Shown here in pieces: positions 23,088 to 32,938 of a stretch of 64,000 nt of DNA; within the stretch, counting starts at the first letter, position 1, and each line of letters starts with the position of its first letter. The position numbers and the translations under genes were made by a program. The notes beneath the pieces are model-generated. The model did no database searches. It was not told where the DNA came from and worked only from the letters and a program-made list of their open reading frames with translations. The stretch spans positions 112,472 through 176,471 of the forward strand of contig BDDD01002114.1 of assembly GCA_001972305.1 (NCBI GenBank), read 5' to 3'. The DNA comes from Cephalotus follicularis. Lineage: Eukaryota; Streptophyta; Magnoliopsida; Oxalidales; Cephalotaceae.

Positions 23088-23577
23088 TGATATGGAAAAA
23101 ATCTCACTCTTAAAATACCGCCGCGTGTCCTCGGAAAAACAATACAAGTGTCATTCAGAGCTACAGACATGTGGACAGGCGTTTATAATTTGAGAAGATA
23201 AAGCACAATAACGCTCCGATGCCAAATCAGGGAAATGACGAGATACTCGGCATTTCCTTAGGGGTACAATAATCATCTCCGCAAGTCATGCAAGGCAGTT
23301 ACTATAAATGCAAGAAAGCAATATATTACACAGGTCTGCCATTTTTACATACAAAAGAACCTTTTATTTACCTTCTTTGTACACTGCCTGACTTAAGTAT
23401 CGGAGAGTCTCCGAGAGTGAAACCTCCTGGACCTTCGTGTAGTCTGCTTTCTGTGTGCAGGGATGACGATCAAACACCATCCCAAAATACCATCTCTCGG
23501 AGGTTTAGCAGTGTTTCCTCTCCAAATCAAAGCCCTACATGTAGGGAACTGTTGAGGAGTTGATTTCAACATCAACA
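23088..23577 (+). repeat. Tat element 3' LTR
   Basis: This 490-bp LTR runs from TGATATGG to CAACATCAACA and is followed directly by the target duplication AGTAA. Confidence 0.95.
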
Positions 23578-23582
23578 AGTAA

Positions 23583-24188
23583 TATACTGTAGGTTTTGAC
23601 AGTTTTTTTTTTTATCTTAAGGGGCGAATTTTTTAATATAATTAAGAAAAATGAAAATAGTGTAGTTAAATTGGGAATAAATGAAAAGTGTAGATTTAAA
23701 TTTGAACAACTAAAATGTGAGGAGTTAAATTAGGATTTGATGTAAATGGGTGTGATTTTCCTTTTTTTAAGAAAACAACAAGTATACATATATATAAAAT
23801 GAAAATGAATATGTTTGTCATAGTATACAAGTTATATGTTTTTCACTTTAATTACCGGACCTACGAATCATATTTGATCAATTCAACCGTTGAATTAAAT
23901 GTTTTATAGATCTAGCATATTAAATTTCAATTTAATTGAAAATTTTCAACTATTTCATCTATTCTTAAAAAATTCAAGTGTTTATAATTTTCTCATTTAA
24001 TATAAAACGATAACTTATTCGATGAATGATCTAGAACTATCCAAATGCTTAAAAAATGACATGCATATTTTATATCAGTAGAACATAAAATCCAAGAATA
24101 TTGCCAGATTTAATATTTTATCAATTTTTTCGTCCCAACACATGTGGTATTACACATTTCATGCATTTATAGTCATTTATGAATAATA
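23583..24188. repeat. Left part of an inverted-repeat element split by copia-3
   Basis: AT-rich sequence from about 23800 (GTCATAGTATACAAGTTATA, AATTACCGGACCTACGAATC, TTCAACCGTTGAATTAAATG) recurs on the right of copia-3 both directly (from about 28670) and inverted (about 28550-28660 and 28960-29060). CGTCCCAACACATGTG near 24131 pairs with CACATGTGTTGGGATG near 28504. The arrangement is that of a foldback or MITE-like element with long, partly duplicated inverted arms. Confidence 0.72.
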
Positions 24189-24242
24189 TATTGGGAAAAC
24201 ACCTCAAATTCTACATTGGTTAAATATAACGAGTTTGAGGTT

Positions 24243-24340
24243 TGTTGGCCTTTGCCACCCCGATTAATTGCATTACACATGTTATTTTGATGATTAACAA
24301 ACGTAGATTACTTGTATGCATAATTCTTTAAGTTATAAAT
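24243..24340 (+). repeat. Copia-4 5' LTR remnant
   Basis: 98 bp almost identical to the start of the 3' LTR (25687 onward). Homology stops abruptly after AAGTTATAAAT, where a deletion joins the LTR to internal sequence. Confidence 0.9.
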
Positions 24341-24365
24341 AGAACAACCTAATGTCAATCCACTT

Positions 24366-25052
24366 TTGAATGTGACTAGTGGTCATTTGCCAATTGCCTC
24401 TAGGATCATTCTACTTCTTGTTACCAACACTTTTCTTCCAAAAGAAGGATCACACACCCTCCCCTCCGAGCGCGACCTTAAATTCGTCGCTTGTGTTAAA
24501 AACGAAACCCCAATTAACCTACCCTATCTTATTGTCAACCCTCTTTTGTCTAGACCAAACCACACTCCATATCCTATGCTTCTTAGTAGGATCATTTCGT
24601 TTGTCCTTGCTTCACTCAACATAGATTTTCCTGATGATGAGCAAAATATCAAACCTACCCATAGGCAATTGGTGAACAAGGCAGGCCTTAGATTGTGTGG
24701 CATTGTTTTTGAGGATGGTGAGTGGGTCAAAGGAAGAGGTAGAGAGCAAGCAAGAGAGCAAGTGCCTGTTAGGGCTGGGGATGATGATGATGATGAGGAG
24801 GATGATCCTCAACAGTATGAGATGCGCCCGAGTGTTGGCCCGAGCAGCAGTAGCAGCAGGCCTACTATGGAGTCTCTTCAGGCAAGGATGGATCTTGCCC
24901 AAGCTGACATTGAGTTTCTCAAAGGGTAAATGCATCACTTTCGTGAGGGACAAGCAAACATCATGCAAAGTCAAGCGGATCTCCGACAGGGACAAGCGGA
25001 CATCATTAAGATGCTTCAAAACGCTTTTCCTCAGCACCCTCCTCCATCTTGA
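24366..25052 (+). pseudogene. Copia-4 coding remnant, possible plant-transposon accessory protein
   Basis: One frame runs from the ATG at 24366 to a TGA at 25050-25052, broken only by a TAA at 24927-24929 that fits CAA to TAA. The first 120 residues include LPYLIVNPLLSRPNHTPYP and RQLVNKAGLRLCGIVF. I think they resemble the C-terminal part of the 'putative plant transposon protein' family seen in SIRE-type and other LTR elements, but I cannot confirm it. An acidic DDDDDEEDD stretch, a serine run and a heptad-like tail with repeated GQA(N/D)I units follow. The N-terminus is probably truncated by the same deletion that removed most of the 5' LTR. Confidence 0.5.
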
Positions 25053-25422
25053 GCTTACATATGCATTATCATGTTTTTCTAAGTGTATTTTGAACTTTGC
25101 TTATGTAATGTCTTTAGTCGTTTTTAAAGTGTGAAAGACAATGTGTTGATGTACTTAAATGTTTTTAAGTTTTTAATGACAATATGCTTTTGGTTTATGC
25201 ATGGAATTACAATGTATCTCATATTAATTGCTTTAATCTTGTGGTTAATGTGATTGCTTATGCACTTCAAATTTTTAATGGAATTGAGCTTCAATCTAAT
25301 TTGTTCTCTCTTATTGCATTGATCGTATTGATTAAATTATATAGGAATGCATAACTTGAGGGGAAACTCTTCAATCCGTGCTATGATTGAGGGGGAGCCT
25401 CCGTCTCTCTTTTTGTTGTTTG

Positions 25423-25437
25423 ACAAAAAGGGGGAGA
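25423..25437 (+). promoter_or_regulatory. Copia-4 upstream polypurine-like tract
   Basis: ACAAAAAGGGGGAGA lies about 250 bp before the 3' LTR and resembles the true tract at 25673-25686. Extra internal copies of this motif are common in SIRE-type elements. Confidence 0.6.
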
Positions 25438-25672
25438 GATATGTTATTTTGCACATTGCATTGAAGTGATGTTGCATGCAATTTGGGAATATATTGATAA
25501 TATTGAAAATATTGCATATTGATGATGATGGCTTGAAATCTTGCATTGAGCAAGTATATTTTGGTATGACAAATGCATTGGATATGCCTTTATTGGTAAA
25601 TTTGGACTTGGGAACAAAAATGGGTAAAATTTGTCAAGATTTATGCAAAATATGCATGTTTTGTCAATCATC

Positions 25673-25686
25673 AAAAAGGGGGAGAT
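25673..25686 (+). promoter_or_regulatory. Copia-4 polypurine tract
   Basis: AAAAAGGGGGAGAT abuts the 3' LTR start TGTTGG, the standard plus-strand priming site for this lineage. Confidence 0.88.
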
Positions 25687-26331
25687 TGTTGGCCTTTGCC
25701 ACCCCGATTAATTGCATTACACATGTTATTTTGATGATTAACAAACGTAGATTACTTGTATGCATAATTCTTTAAGTTATAAATGCATTTACTCACTTGA
25801 TTCTTTGTCCAAAGTTGTGCCAAGAATGCTTATGCAGATACAGGCCAATCCAGCCGACTGGAGAGCAATCCAGTCGACTGCCAAGGTTAGGAGTCGACTT
25901 CCAAAGTTATGTAGTCGACTGCATCTTCAACCAAAACCCAAAATCTACAGAAACAGCACACCAGTCGACTGACACAGGGGTCCAGTCGACTGCCAGGCAA
26001 ATCCAGTCGACTGTCACAGGGCATCAGTCGACTGCCATGGGTACAATTTCAGGCAGAAGCTTCTGTAACATTTTACACCCAATCCAGCCGACTGAAGTAG
26101 GGGACCAGTCGACTGCCAGGGGGTCCAGTCGACTGCCAGGGAATCCAGCCGACTGCCATCAATTGTGCAAAATCATAGTTTGCCGAACCACTATATATCC
26201 GTTTGCAATCTCTAAACCCTACACTCTTTTCATTTCCGCAAATTGTGTGTTTGTGTTTATTGAATTATTTTGTGGTATTATTGCTAGTAATTTTTTATAA
26301 GTCTATTCACCCCCCCTGTAGACTTCCTACA
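25687..26331 (+). repeat. Copia-4 3' LTR
   Basis: This 645-bp LTR starts TGTTGGCCTTTGCC and ends CTTCCTACA. Its middle holds the twelve-site palindrome array at 25851-26155, and a TATATATCCG motif lies near 26192, shortly downstream of the array. Confidence 0.9.
25851..26155. repeat. Phased palindrome array A: 12 CAGTCGACTG-type sites
   Basis: Ten-base sites start at 25851, 25871, 25891, 25912, 25962, 25983, 26004, 26025, 26085, 26106, 26126 and 26146. Seven read CAGTCGACTG, three read CAGCCGACTG, and two have a changed end base (GAGTCGACTT, TAGTCGACTG). The spacing is 20-21 bp within three groups of four, and 50 and 60 bp between groups. Sequence between sites is not conserved, so this is not an ordinary tandem repeat. 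Confidence 0.95.
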
Positions 26332-26646
26332 AGGTTGGCCTTACCATGTAAATAAAGCTTGCATGCGTAATTTTTATTTACTTATAAATTCCTAAGTGCA
26401 TCAAATAGCTAATTGAGTTGGGCTATTACGAAAAGTGTAACTGGGCTTTTGGGTAGTGAGTGTAGTGAGTTTTTTGCAGCTTTTTTCTATATAAAAAGTT
26501 TTATTTGAGTTAAAGTTATAATGGAGACCGTGGACATAGGCATTTGTGAGTTGACCGAACCACGTAAAAATTATTTTGATATTTATTTTTGTTGCTTTAA
26601 TTTTTGTTGTGTTTGCGTGTGGAATTGCTTTTCAATTTCTAGCAAG

Positions 26647-26657
26647 TGATATCAGAG
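26647..26657 (+). promoter_or_regulatory. Copia-3 primer-binding site
   Basis: TGATATCAGAG follows the 5' LTR end (CTAGCA) by two bases and matches the iMet site TGGTATCAGAG at 10 of 11 positions. Confidence 0.8.
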
Positions 26658-26725
26658 TCGAACGTTTAGGATTTTCGTACTGAAGATTCTTCTATTAAAT
26701 TTGTGATTTCACTGCTGAGAAAACT

Positions 26726-27482
26726 ATGATGGAAGGTATGCCTAAATTTAAGGTTCCTTTATTTGATGGAAAAAACATTTTACTTTGTGGCAATGTACCA
26801 TTCAAGATGTTTTGATACAACAAGGCATTGATTCAGCATTAGAAGACGAAAAGCTGAATAGAGTGACAGATAGGGACTAGTAGAGAATTCAGAAGAAAGC
26901 GGTCAGCACAATCAGGGTAGCTCTTGCTCTCGAAATCAAGTATAGTGTGTTGAAAGAGATGACACTGAAGGATTTATGGAGCAAACTTGAGAACTACTAT
27001 GTGTCGAAGTCGTTGACTAACAGATTGTGTCTGAATATGGATTTATATTCATTGAAGATGGATGAAGGTATAAGTCTGAATAATCATCTCAATGAATATA
27101 ATAAGCTAGTGTCTCAATTATTAAATATTTCTTAGGATGAGTTAAAAGAAGAAGAAAATACGTTGTTGTTGTTGTCTTCCTTACCCAGATCTTACAGACC
27201 ATTAGTTCAGACGTGTTAGCAAGCAAATCTACGTTGAAGTTGGGTTATGTGACTGCCTTGTTATGTGAGAATGAAAGACTAATGGGAAGTGTGAACTCAT
27301 CAGACAAGGGGAATGCACTAGCTGTAGAAACTTCTAATCGAGGAGGACTCAAAAGAGGGGAAATAGTGCCACAAGTTGAAGATCAAAATCAAATCCTTGA
27401 GATAATAGTGAGATTGAATACTGCTATTATGGAGAGAAGGTTCATATTCAATATCGTTGTAGCAAGTTCAAAGAGGATTTGA
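26726..27482 (+). pseudogene. Copia-3 gag (broken)
   Basis: The ATG at 26726 gives MMEGMPKFKVPLFDGKN, a typical copia gag start with the F-D-G-K-N block. A frameshift near 26785 leads to TLWQCTIQDVLIQQGID, then stops near 26880. The central part LKDLWSKLENYYVSKSLTNR and MDEGISLNNHLNEYNKLVSQL (about 26965-27120) is well preserved UBN2-type gag. A TAG follows at 27133-27135 before DELKEEENTLLLLSSLPRSY. No zinc knuckle with the full CCHC set is readable after it. Confidence 0.82.
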
Positions 27483-27529
27483 CGAGCTTAAAATAGTTCA
27501 AAGAGAATATCAATCTGAAGGAAAGGAAA

Positions 27530-28069
27530 AGTGATTCTTATGCTACGGCGACTGATTGTGATAGCGGTGGAGAGTTTATAATGGTTAAAAGTATGGATGA
27601 CTTTCTTACATGTGTTGATGAGAATGGATGGTGTTTGGATTCTGTTGCTTTCATGCATATTTGCAAAGATAAAGATTGCTTTATAACTTTGAATATTGAT
27701 GGGGATTTTGGCTGCATCACTGGAGATTGAAGGCCTAGGGAGTGTTCGTGTCAAGCTTCATACCGATGATGTGAAAACTCTTCGTCATGTGAGGTATGTA
27801 CCTAAGTGTAGTGCTAGCATTATTTCTTTAGGACATTTAGCATGTCGTGGGTACACATATGTAGGTCGAGGAGATTGGTGCAAGGTGTACAAGCAAAAGA
27901 AATTGATTTTGTGAGGTAAGAAGAATTGGAAGCACATGTATTTTCTAGATGACACTATAGTTGTTGGCAAGCCAAGAGATGAAAATGTTCTTTTTTCTCA
28001 TGTCAATGAGGAAACAAATATTAAGAAGGGTGTGAGGTTCTCGGATGTTGTTAATGTTAAGGGAGGATT
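27530..28069 (+). pseudogene. Copia-3 protease-like relic and polypurine end
   Basis: WCLDSVAFMHIC near 27630 stands where the aspartic protease active site should be; the D-S pair is kept but the following G or A is V. GLGSVRVKLHTDDVKTLRHV, with RYVPKCSASIISLG after it (27740-27835, another frame), is the usual downstream protease and pre-integrase stretch. Coding then breaks off and GGGAGGAT leads directly into the 3' LTR. Integrase, reverse transcriptase and RNase H are absent. Confidence 0.75.
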
Positions 28070-28447
28070 TGTTGGAAAAACACCTCAAATCCCACATCGG
28101 TTAAATATAAGGAGTTTGGGGTTGGCCTTACCTTATAAATAAGGCATGTATGTGCAATTTTTACTAACTCCTAAATTCCTAAGTGCATCAAATAGCTAAT
28201 TGAGTTAGGTTATTATAAAGGGTGTAACTGAGCTTTTTTATGTAGTGAGTGTGATGAGTTTTTTTTTTTTTTTTTTTGCAGTTTTTCTCTTTATAAAAGT
28301 TGTATTTGAGTTAAAATTTTAGTGGAGACTATGGACGTAGACATTTGTGAGCTGATTGAACCACGTAAAAATTATTGTGTTGTTTATTTTCGTTACTTTA
28401 ATATTTATTGTGTTTGTGTATGTGGAATTGTTTTTCAATTCCTAGCA
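28070..28447 (+). repeat. Copia-3 3' LTR
   Basis: This intact 378-bp LTR runs from TGTTGGAAAAACACC to CCTAGCA and includes a T run at 28260-28277 that the 5' copy lacks. Confidence 0.88.
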
Positions 28448-29060
28448 AAATAATGGGACCAAGTAATGTGTTTTACTCTCTATGAGTTATTCATGTGTAA
28501 TGACACATGTGTTGGGATGAAAAAATTGGTAAAAAAGTTGAGAAGTCTAGTGTTAGTCAAAATTCAATGGTGTGAGAAGTCTAGTGTTACTCAAAATTCA
28601 ACGGTTTGATTGATGAAATATGATTCGTAAGTCTGGTAATTAAAACGAAAAATATATAATTTGTATGAATATGCTTGTCAGAGTATACGAGTTATATACT
28701 TTTTACTTCAATTACCGGTCTTATAGATCATGTTTCATCAATCCAACCGTTGAATTAAATGTTTTATATGTATATATCAAGCATACCAAATTTTAAATTA
28801 ATTAAAATTCTCTAATTATTTCATATTTTCTTAAAAAATTCAACCGATTTATAATTTTCTCATGTAGTATAAAAAGAATTATTTATTCGATAAATGATCT
28901 AGAGATATTCAAATAGCTTAAAAATTAACATATACTTTATAGAAGTAAAATATCTGATCCAATGGTTGTATTAATGGAATACGATCGTGGGTTTGATAAT
29001 TAAAATAAAAAAAAATATAACTTGTATGCCTTGATAAGCATATTTACTTTTCTTTTTATA
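28448..29060. repeat. Right part of the inverted-repeat element split by copia-3
   Basis: The first 210 bp or so are the reverse complement of sequence left of copia-3. From about 28670 the sequence repeats the left part directly, and about 28960-29060 is again inverted (TTTGATAATTAAAATAAA, ATAACTTGTATGCC against the left GGCATAC-like arm). This gives an inverted-direct-inverted layout of one repeat unit. No coding is visible. Confidence 0.68.
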
Positions 29061-29330
29061 CTGTGGTAGATGACAAGTTTGTTAAGAGTTTTCAAATAAA
29101 TTTCAGTTTATTATTGAAGAGCAGTTTTATTCCTAATTAAAGCTAATGTGCTTTGTCGTTGGAGCTATTCGTTTATGTAGAAATTATAACTTGCTCTATT
29201 ATTTTGGGAGAGGGGTCCAAGTTTCTAAGTTGACAAGAAATTATAGTTCCCTCTTGTTCAAGTTGTCATCTGGTAGTTTGTCCTTTGAATTGCATGAAAT
29301 AACTAAACGAAGTGACTTCCATGTATATTT

Positions 29331-29418
29331 GTGGAGATCTATGACAAATTGACAATTGCATGCCCATAATTTTTGTGGAGATCTATGACAAATTGACAAT
29401 TGCATGCCCATAATTTTT
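29331..29418 (+). repeat. Exact tandem duplication of 44 bp
   Basis: GTGGAGATCTATGACAAATT and the following 24 bases occur twice in a row with a period of 44. It lies just outside the left end of copia-5. The rest of 29061-29432 is AT-rich without a recognised gene. Confidence 0.93.
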
Positions 29419-29432
29419 AATTGGCTTGTCAA

Positions 29433-29665
29433 TGTTTTTGTTAAGGTTTTAGTCTGTATTGAGAGGTAAGTGTGTATGGCTTAAAACATTACACCATTCG
29501 TATCAAGTTTGGAATACTCCGTAGTGTTGCCTCCAATTAGCACACTTATTTTTATACTAGGGTCTTACCTTATTATGGACTCTAGTCCAGATAGGCCCAA
29601 GTATCAGGCCTTCACTTATTGGTCTCGTATTAAAACACATTGGTTAGATACCCAAGTATCCAACA
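29433..29665 (-). repeat. Copia-5 3' LTR
   Basis: About 233 bp sharing GTCTGTATTGAGAGGTAAGT, TTTGGAATACTCCG and TCTAGTCCAGATA with 40807-41044. On the minus strand it starts TGTTGGATACTTGG after the tract GGAGGAGAT. Confidence 0.88.
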
Positions 29666-29955
29666 ATCTCCTCCTATGTTTTACATATAGCACAATCCAA
29701 TACAATGGACAGTGTGATGTCCAAACAAAATATGGATCACCCACATTCAAAATTCTCAAATAATTCAATCCAAAATAGAATTTATCTAAGATGCATTTTA
29801 TTATAAAATGGACTATTCAGATATCTTAGATCTGTTCTAAACTCAATCCAACCGTCTCAAATAAAGAGTTTTAGAAACAATCTAAAAACAAAATATGCAT
29901 AAAGTCTCAAGTATATGTGAACCAAACAGAAGTATCCAAAAACTGTAAAGGTAAC

Positions 29956-30960
29956 TCAAAATGAACCATAGGTCTCACAAATACATGAGCTAAGCAACAT
30001 AATCTCATAAATAAAATGAACTAAAATAATAAACTGGACAGCAGATGGAATGTCTCTACAGCAGCAAAGAACCACACCAAGATCTGTCATGGCAAATTCC
30101 TTCGCCATAGTGGTTTTCACGTCACTCACTAAAGAGAGATCGGAACCAAGAATCAACATGTCGTCTACATACAAATAGATAATCGTAACTTTATTTGACA
30201 CAGAACGATAGTAAAGACATTTATCCGAGTAACTGGTCTGAAAACCAAGACTTTTTACTACTTTGTCAAATTTTTTATGCCACAATTTAGGTGCTTGTTT
30301 AAGACCATACAAGGATTTGTTAAGTTTACATACTTGTTCTCTAAACCTTCCATGACAAACCCCTCAGGTTGGTTCATGTAGATTTCTTCAGTCAACTATC
30401 CATTAAGGAAAGCTGTCTTTACATCCATTTGATGCACCACATAGTGCTCAACAAATGCCAAAGTAAGAAGAATCCTTATAGTGGATAGATGACACACAGG
30501 TGAATAGACATCAAAAAAGTCGATCCCACTCTATTGTGTATAGCCTTTAGCTACTAAACGTGCTTTATACCGAGCTATTGATCCATGACTATTGAGTTTC
30601 TTCTTCAAAACCCACTTGCAGGCCACAGTTTTAGCCTCTTTTGGAAAATCAACTAGCTGCCATGTGTGATTTTGCAACAGAGAGCTCATTTAATCATCAA
30701 TGGCTTCTGCCCAAAACAAAGAGTCCCTAGATCTCATAGCTTCCTTGTAGGAAGATGGATCATCCTCCAGATTGAAAGTGACGAAGTTCTCACCAAAACT
30801 CTTGGGTACTCTATCTCTTGTAGATACTCTCACAGGTACTGATGCACGAATCAATGTGGAACTAGTTTCAGAAGGACCAATTTCAGATTCGCTAACCTCC
30901 ACTGTATAGCTAGGTATAGTCAAACCATGGTCTCTTAGGAACTTATCCTCAAAGAAAATA
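29956..30960 (-). pseudogene. Copia-5 reverse transcriptase, RNase H lost
   Basis: Reading the minus strand: the linker ends in MRSRDSLFWAEAIDD (near 30690), then WVLKKKLNSHGSIARYKARL and VAKGYTQ, MDVKTAFLNG, YGLKQAPKLWHKKFD, and YLYVDDMLILGSD with the catalytic aspartates near 30160. Stops occur after AIDD, YTQ and FLNG. The polymerase domain is nearly complete in order. After AMTDLG the sequence becomes unrelated, and the RNase H region (the MYAM-x-x-TRPD block to DPLTK) is gone before the 3' LTR. The 29666-29955 stretch holds no domain. Confidence 0.88.
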
Positions 30961-31216
30961 GCATCTCAAGATTCTATAATCGCATTGGTAGATAGATCCA
31001 AAAACCTGTTTGCAGCACTATCTTCTGCACAACCTAGGTACACAAAAGTGTTGGTTCGAGTTCCCACCTTAGGTCTCCTAGGGTCTTGTATTTGTACATC
31101 AGCAATACAGCCCCAAGTCTTAAGAGTGTCATATCTACAAGGATGTTAATGCCATAACACATAAGGAATGGAGTTTAACTTAAAGTGTGACAATCTATTC
31201 AGGATGTGATTAGCAG

Positions 31217-32200
31217 TTAGAACTGCTCCCCCCAGTAGAAAGTAGGCATGCCAGCTGTCAATAACATAGAGTTTAACATTTCTGTTAACGTCCTATTCTT
31301 ACGTACAGCTATGCCATTTGATTGGGGTGAGTAAGAAGAAGTAGTTTCAAGTATTATGCTCTGAGAGGCACATAATTCCTTGAACTCTGTCATTGTGTAT
31401 TCTCCTCCTCTATCCCTCATAAACCTTTTAATTTTCAAGCTTAATTGATTTTCAACAAATTTTTTGAAAATTAGAAACTTCTCAAAAGCTTTGTCCTTCG
31501 ATTTCAACAGATAAATATGACAATATCTTGAAAAATCATCTATGAAAATAATTAGATACTTCCGACCTCCACGAGTTGTGAAACTTTTGAAATCAAATAA
31601 GTCAGAATGTATCAATTCAAGAAGTTGTGTACTCCTAGAAACCGACTAAAAAGGTTTTCTAGTGATCTTAGTCTGAGCACACACTTCACATCTGTTAAAT
31701 CGAATGGAAGTATTTAATGGTATATTATGAGTTTTAGCCAATTGAAGCATTTTCCTATAATTCACATGTCCAAGTGTATTGTGTAATAACTTAGGATCAA
31801 TTAATGTTGAAGTCACATGGAATATAGTCTCATTAGCTAAACTCAACCTATACATACCATCAATCAGAAATGCACAACCAAAATAAGCAGAATTAATAGA
31901 TAAAGTTACTCTACTGTTCATAAAAGAAGTGCACAGACCAGATTTGTCTAAAAGACTAATAGAAATTAAATTCTTATTAAGCAAATGTATAAATTTAACA
32001 TCTTATAAAGTAATAATGTTACCTAAAGAAAGGACCAAGTTTACAGTACCGGTATGAGTCACGAGTGTCACGGCCCCACTAGCCACTGTAACGGTTTCTT
32101 TCGTAGCAACGACCTCTGTCAGTAGACTCTTGTTATTGGTTGCATGACATGTAGCTCCAGTGTCTAATCACCACTTTGAAGAAGCGTTGACCTTGCCATT
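31217..32200 (-). pseudogene. Copia-5 protease and integrase
   Basis: On the minus strand LDTGATCHATN near 32160 is the aspartic protease active site (DTGA). A stop precedes it. LLHNTLGHVNYRKMLQLA with CEVCAQTKITRKPF (about 31660-31790) is the HHCC module. The integrase core has HSDLFDFKS (first D), MRDRGGEYT (second D) and SNGIAVRKNRTLTEM near 31310, where the expected glutamate of the GVAERxNRT motif has become V. The frame is interrupted after TRKPF and after WGEQF. The lost glutamate alone would abolish integrase activity. Confidence 0.85.
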
Positions 32201-32289
32201 CATCACCATTGCGATAAAGTTGCGAGGCTCAGGCTTGCCCACTAACATGTGAGCTTCCTTTTGTTGTGTGTTAGCACTAGGCTTTTTAG

Positions 32290-32933
32290 GTAGCCTACCC
32301 CACAGTTGTGGCACTTAGATTTCTTTTTCTTTTTCTTTTTATCGATAGTTTTCTTGGCCTCCAACTTTGGGGGTTCACTCTTATATGACTTGGACTACTT
32401 AGGAAATTTGTTGGGCTGTGTTACATCATTGGGAGCGGATTGTTGCTGCTTAACTAGCTCCAATTATTCTTAGCAAGATTCTCATCTTCGATACGGATGT
32501 ATCGTTTGAGCTCATCCAGTCCCAACTGTTCCTTCTTCCTATACATTTCGGTTTTGAAAGAATGCCATGCAGCAGGTAGCTTATAGATAATAGCACCAAC
32601 CAGGAAAATATCAGTTATACCAATATTCTCATTGTTCATCTTAGACCTCATGTTCTCTAGATCAGTAACTTGAGGAGTGATTTTCATGTCCTCACGGAAC
32701 TTGAAATCTAAGAACTTATCCACTCGGTGAGATTTGGATAGCTCCTCCTCTTTTTTGAATTGAGCGTCTAAGTTGTCCCATATTTCCTTAGCAGTCTTAA
32801 ACTTACTATAGGTTTCTGCAAGACAGTCTGACAAACAATTCAACAAGTAGTATCTACAGTAGTCCTCATCACTTAACCATTGAGATTCAGAAACATTTTC
32901 AGTGGTGTCAGAAAAAGTACTCAAATAGTATAG
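32290..32933 (-). pseudogene. Copia-5 gag, C-terminal part
   Basis: On the minus strand this is ILYYLSTFSDTTENVSESQW, then YYLLNCLSDCLAETYSKFKT and AKEIWDNLDAQF, FREDMKITPQVTDLENMRSK and YIRIEDENLAKN: a UBN2-type copia gag. A stop follows at about 32454. The zinc knuckle is damaged, with only KCHNCG near 32310 readable. The apparent N-terminal extension upstream of 32933 is copia-6 LTR sequence, not gag. The true N-terminus lies beyond copia-6 at 39926-40030, in register after removing one AATAT. Confidence 0.85.
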
Positions 32934-32938
32934 AATAT

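Larger units (their letters stand above)
15185..23577 (+). mobile_element. Tat-type Ty3/gypsy retrotransposon with antisense gene
   Basis: Direct LTRs (15185-15683 and 23088-23577) are bounded by a perfect 5-bp target duplication, AGTAA at 15180-15184 and 23578-23582. Inside are a primer site, a truncated gag, protease, reverse transcriptase, RNase H, a second archaeal-type RNase H, integrase, a roughly 1-kb spacer, a spliced antisense gene and a G-rich polypurine tract. The gypsy domain order plus two RNase H domains points to the Tat (Ogre/Retand-like) lineage. Gag lacks its capsid centre and pol carries many in-frame stops, so the copy is defective. Confidence 0.95.
24243..26331 (+). mobile_element. 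Copia-4: SIRE/Maximus-like deletion derivative
   Basis: The ends are TGTTGGCC...CCTACA, with the perfect target duplication AGGTT at 24238-24242 and 26332-26336. The 3' LTR is 645 bp, but only its first 98 bp remain at the 5' end. The tract ATCATCAAAAAGGGGGAGAT before the LTR is typical of plant SIRE/Maximus copia elements. No gag, protease, integrase or reverse transcriptase remains; the only coding trace is 24366-25052. Confidence 0.85.
24189..26644 (+). repeat. Copia-3 5' LTR, interrupted by copia-4
   Basis: LTR bases occupy 24189-24242 and 26332-26644. Removing the insertion and one AGGTT copy restores co-linearity with the intact 3' LTR at 28070. Confidence 0.85.
24189..28447 (+). mobile_element. 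Copia-3: Ty1/copia remnant split by copia-4
   Basis: A 5' LTR interrupted by copia-4 (24189-24242 and 26332-26644) and an intact 3' LTR (28070-28447) share AACACCTCAAAT, GGTTAAATATAA, TTGGCCTTACC, AAATTCCTAAGTGCATCAAA and GAACCACGTAAAAATTA. Between them are an iMet-like primer site, a gag with stops and a protease-like relic; the rest of pol is missing. It sits inside the inverted-repeat element. No clean target duplication is visible in the AATAA-rich flanks. Confidence 0.85.

Noticed and set aside
25851-26155. CRISPR-like array of short repeats and unique spacers
   Set aside because: The repeats are 10-bp palindromes with spacers of about 10 bp in a plant LTR; no leader or cas genes, and far below CRISPR repeat length.
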